Assembly: GCA_026986885.1 (NCBI GenBank)
Contig: JALSNT010000636.1
Location: 1 to 6,586, forward strand
Direction: 5' to 3'
DNA from: Desulfobulbaceae bacterium
GTDB taxonomy: Bacteria > Desulfobacterota > Desulfobulbia > Desulfobulbales > Desulfobulbaceae
Length of the DNA stretch: 6,586 nt
In this document: positions 5,524 through 6,586 of the stretch, piece after piece
How positions within the stretch are numbered: position 1 is the first letter of the stretch
Layout: each line of letters opens with the position of its first letter
Notes under the pieces: generated by a model
Database searches by the model: none
What the model saw: the letters and a program-made list of their open reading frames with translations, nothing else
What the model was told of the DNA's origin: nothing
Made by a program: the position numbers and the translations under genes

Positions 5524-6586
5524 TCACCGGGATATTGTTTCTGCAAGAAGTGGACAAAGAGCAGTTTGCCGATGAAGGGTTTCTTTATTGTGGATTGCCA
5601 TGGCAAAGGCCTGGCGGGTACCGACAAAAACAGCAAGTTTTTTCGCCCTTGTCAGGCCGGTATATAGAAGATTACGAAAGAGCATCCGATAATGCTGCCC
5701 GACCACCGGTATCAACACCACATCAAACTCGGAGCCCTGTGCCTTATGCACGGTAACGGCAAAGGCATGCTCAAGTTCGGTGATCTGTTCTTTACTGTAG
5801 CAAACGGTTCTCTTGTCCGGGAGAAAGGAAACGGACAGTCCGGGAAGGGCGTTGTCAATACAGGTGATATAGCCGATATCACCATTAAACACCTCAAGGT
5901 CGTAGTTGTTTCGCCGATGGATCACCCGGTCACCGACCCGAAACACCTTTTCTCCTACCTGCAGTTCCGCCCTGCCCCTTGCCTCAGGGTTAACCGCTGC
6001 CTGCAACATACCGTTTAAGCGAGCCGTGCCTAAGCTGCCGCGTATCATAGGTGAGAGCACCTGGATCTCAGCACCGGGAAAATATCTGGGCACCCAGGTA
6101 CAGTACAGCTCCCTGAGGACATCGGTTGCCCGTAGACCGTAATAAAGGGCTGACCAGGGGTGTACTTTTTTCAACACCGCTTTAAGTTCTTCCGCCGCCC
6201 CGTCGGCGCTGATAACCGCCCGGGGATCGACGTGGGCAAACTGTTCCGGTAGCTGCAGACCATCTCCACCGTAGTTACTGATCCCCTGTTCACCAAAGAG
6301 GTCGCAAGCAACGGCATGCTCACGTTCTTTTTCCGTGCGATAATAGCGCTTAATGCGGTTAATGACCTGGAGCTGGCGGCCGGTTGCCTCCTCGGCGTCA
6401 ATAAACAGGCAATCACTCTGTTGCCAAAGGTCCGGTCGGCGAAACGGGGAGCCGATTCGCGGGACGCGCCCCCGGTTAATTTGATGGGCAGCGGCAATGA
6501 TCTGTGATTCTCCGGCCTGCCGAAACACTTCGGTCAGCCGGAAACAGGGGATAGCGCCTGATTTAATTATATCACGCAGGACATTC
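5524..6586 (-). CDS. recD2: RecD2-type superfamily 1 DNA helicase, C-terminal part (5' end outside window)
   Basis: The frame is open from the window edge to TGA at 5526-5524, giving 353 visible residues of a protein family usually 700-plus long. RecD2 helicases unwind DNA 5'-3' with ATP in repair and recombination, outside a RecBCD complex. The fragment begins VLRDIIKSGAIPCFRLTEVF, running into FRQA (motif IV region with its arginine). Then come VLSPMIRGSLGTARLN, the RecD2 stretch RVGDRVIHRRNNYD-VFNGDIGY, motif V-like VHKAQGSEFD (5751-5722) and motif VI-like LYTGLTRAKK. Walker A/B and the N-terminal domain are off the window. Between LFIDAEE and the VLSPM motif there are more residues than in the RecD2 proteins I know, roughly 80 extra (about 6085-6321). 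The TGA is followed by a stem-loop and 252 bp before folD, so it is probably a separate transcription unit with no link to C1 metabolism. Confidence 0.9.
   Translation of the reverse strand, partial: NVLRDIIKSGAIPCFRLTEVFRQAGESQIIAAAHQINRGRVPRIGSPFRRPDLWQQSDCLFIDAEEATGRQLQVINRIKRYYRTEKEREHAVACDLFGEQGISNYGGDGLQLPEQFAHVDPRAVISADGAAEELKAVLKKVHPWSALYYGLRATDVLRELYCTWVPRYFPGAEIQVLSPMIRGSLGTARLNGMLQAAVNPEARGRAELQVGEKVFRVGDRVIHRRNNYDLEVFNGDIGYITCIDNALPGLSVSFLPDKRTVCYSKEQITELEHAFAVTVHKAQGSEFDVVLIPVVGQHYRMLFRNLLYTGLTRAKKLAVFVGTRQAFAMAIHNKETLHRQTALCPLLAETISR

Noticed and set aside
6526..6528. GTG at 6528 as the helicase start
   Set aside because: The frame is open further upstream to the window edge and the upstream residues (VLRDIIKSGAIP) fit RecD2, so this GTG is an internal Val.
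1..6586. CRISPR array, tRNA, rRNA, insertion sequence
   Set aside because: No spaced repeat array, tRNA-like cloverleaf, rRNA sequence, transposase or terminal repeats were seen.

Overview
The window reads as part of a chromosome from an anaerobic, Wood-Ljungdahl-pathway bacterium. The protein style (a CODH of the acetyl-CoA-synthase-linked type, bacterial FolD, a deltaproteobacterial-looking RecD2 helicase) and moderate GC suggest Desulfobacterota, perhaps a sulfate reducer or sulfur disproportionator of the Desulfobulbales kind. That placement is inference; there is no 16S or other phylogenetic marker here.

All recognisable genes lie on the minus strand, so transcription runs from high to low coordinates. 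From 6586 down to 5524 is the C-terminal half of a RecD2-type superfamily 1 helicase, cut by the window edge. A 252-bp gap (5272-5523) holds a 9-bp stem-loop just after the helicase stop, a good sigma-70-like promoter candidate and a small leader hairpin. Next come folD (5271-4384, methylene-THF dehydrogenase/cyclohydrolase) and, after 83 bp, cooS/acsA (4300-2312, Ni-Fe-S carbon monoxide dehydrogenase). A 318-bp gap (1994-2311) follows, carrying a 15-bp inverted repeat with a T-run behind it. The last gene starts at 1993 and stays open to base 1, with its 3' end outside the window.

That last gene is the unusual one. Its first ~306 residues are a complete methylenetetrahydrofolate reductase (MetF). 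The frame then continues without a stop through ~300 residues of low-complexity, helical, Ala/Lys/Glu-rich sequence. At about residue 612 it enters the N-terminus of AcsD/CdhD, the small (delta) subunit of the corrinoid iron-sulfur protein of the CODH/ACS complex. An in-frame ATG with a good Shine-Dalgarno sequence lies at residue 393, so an internal start could also give a separate linker-AcsD protein.

Together the genes cover neighbouring steps of one-carbon metabolism. FolD interconverts formyl/methenyl/methylene-THF, MetF reduces methylene-THF to methyl-THF, AcsD belongs to the protein that accepts the methyl group, and CooS supplies CO (or oxidises it, if the pathway runs backwards). The methyltransferase AcsE, the large corrinoid subunit AcsC, the synthase AcsB and a MetV partner are not in the window. 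The helicase appears to be an unrelated neighbour.
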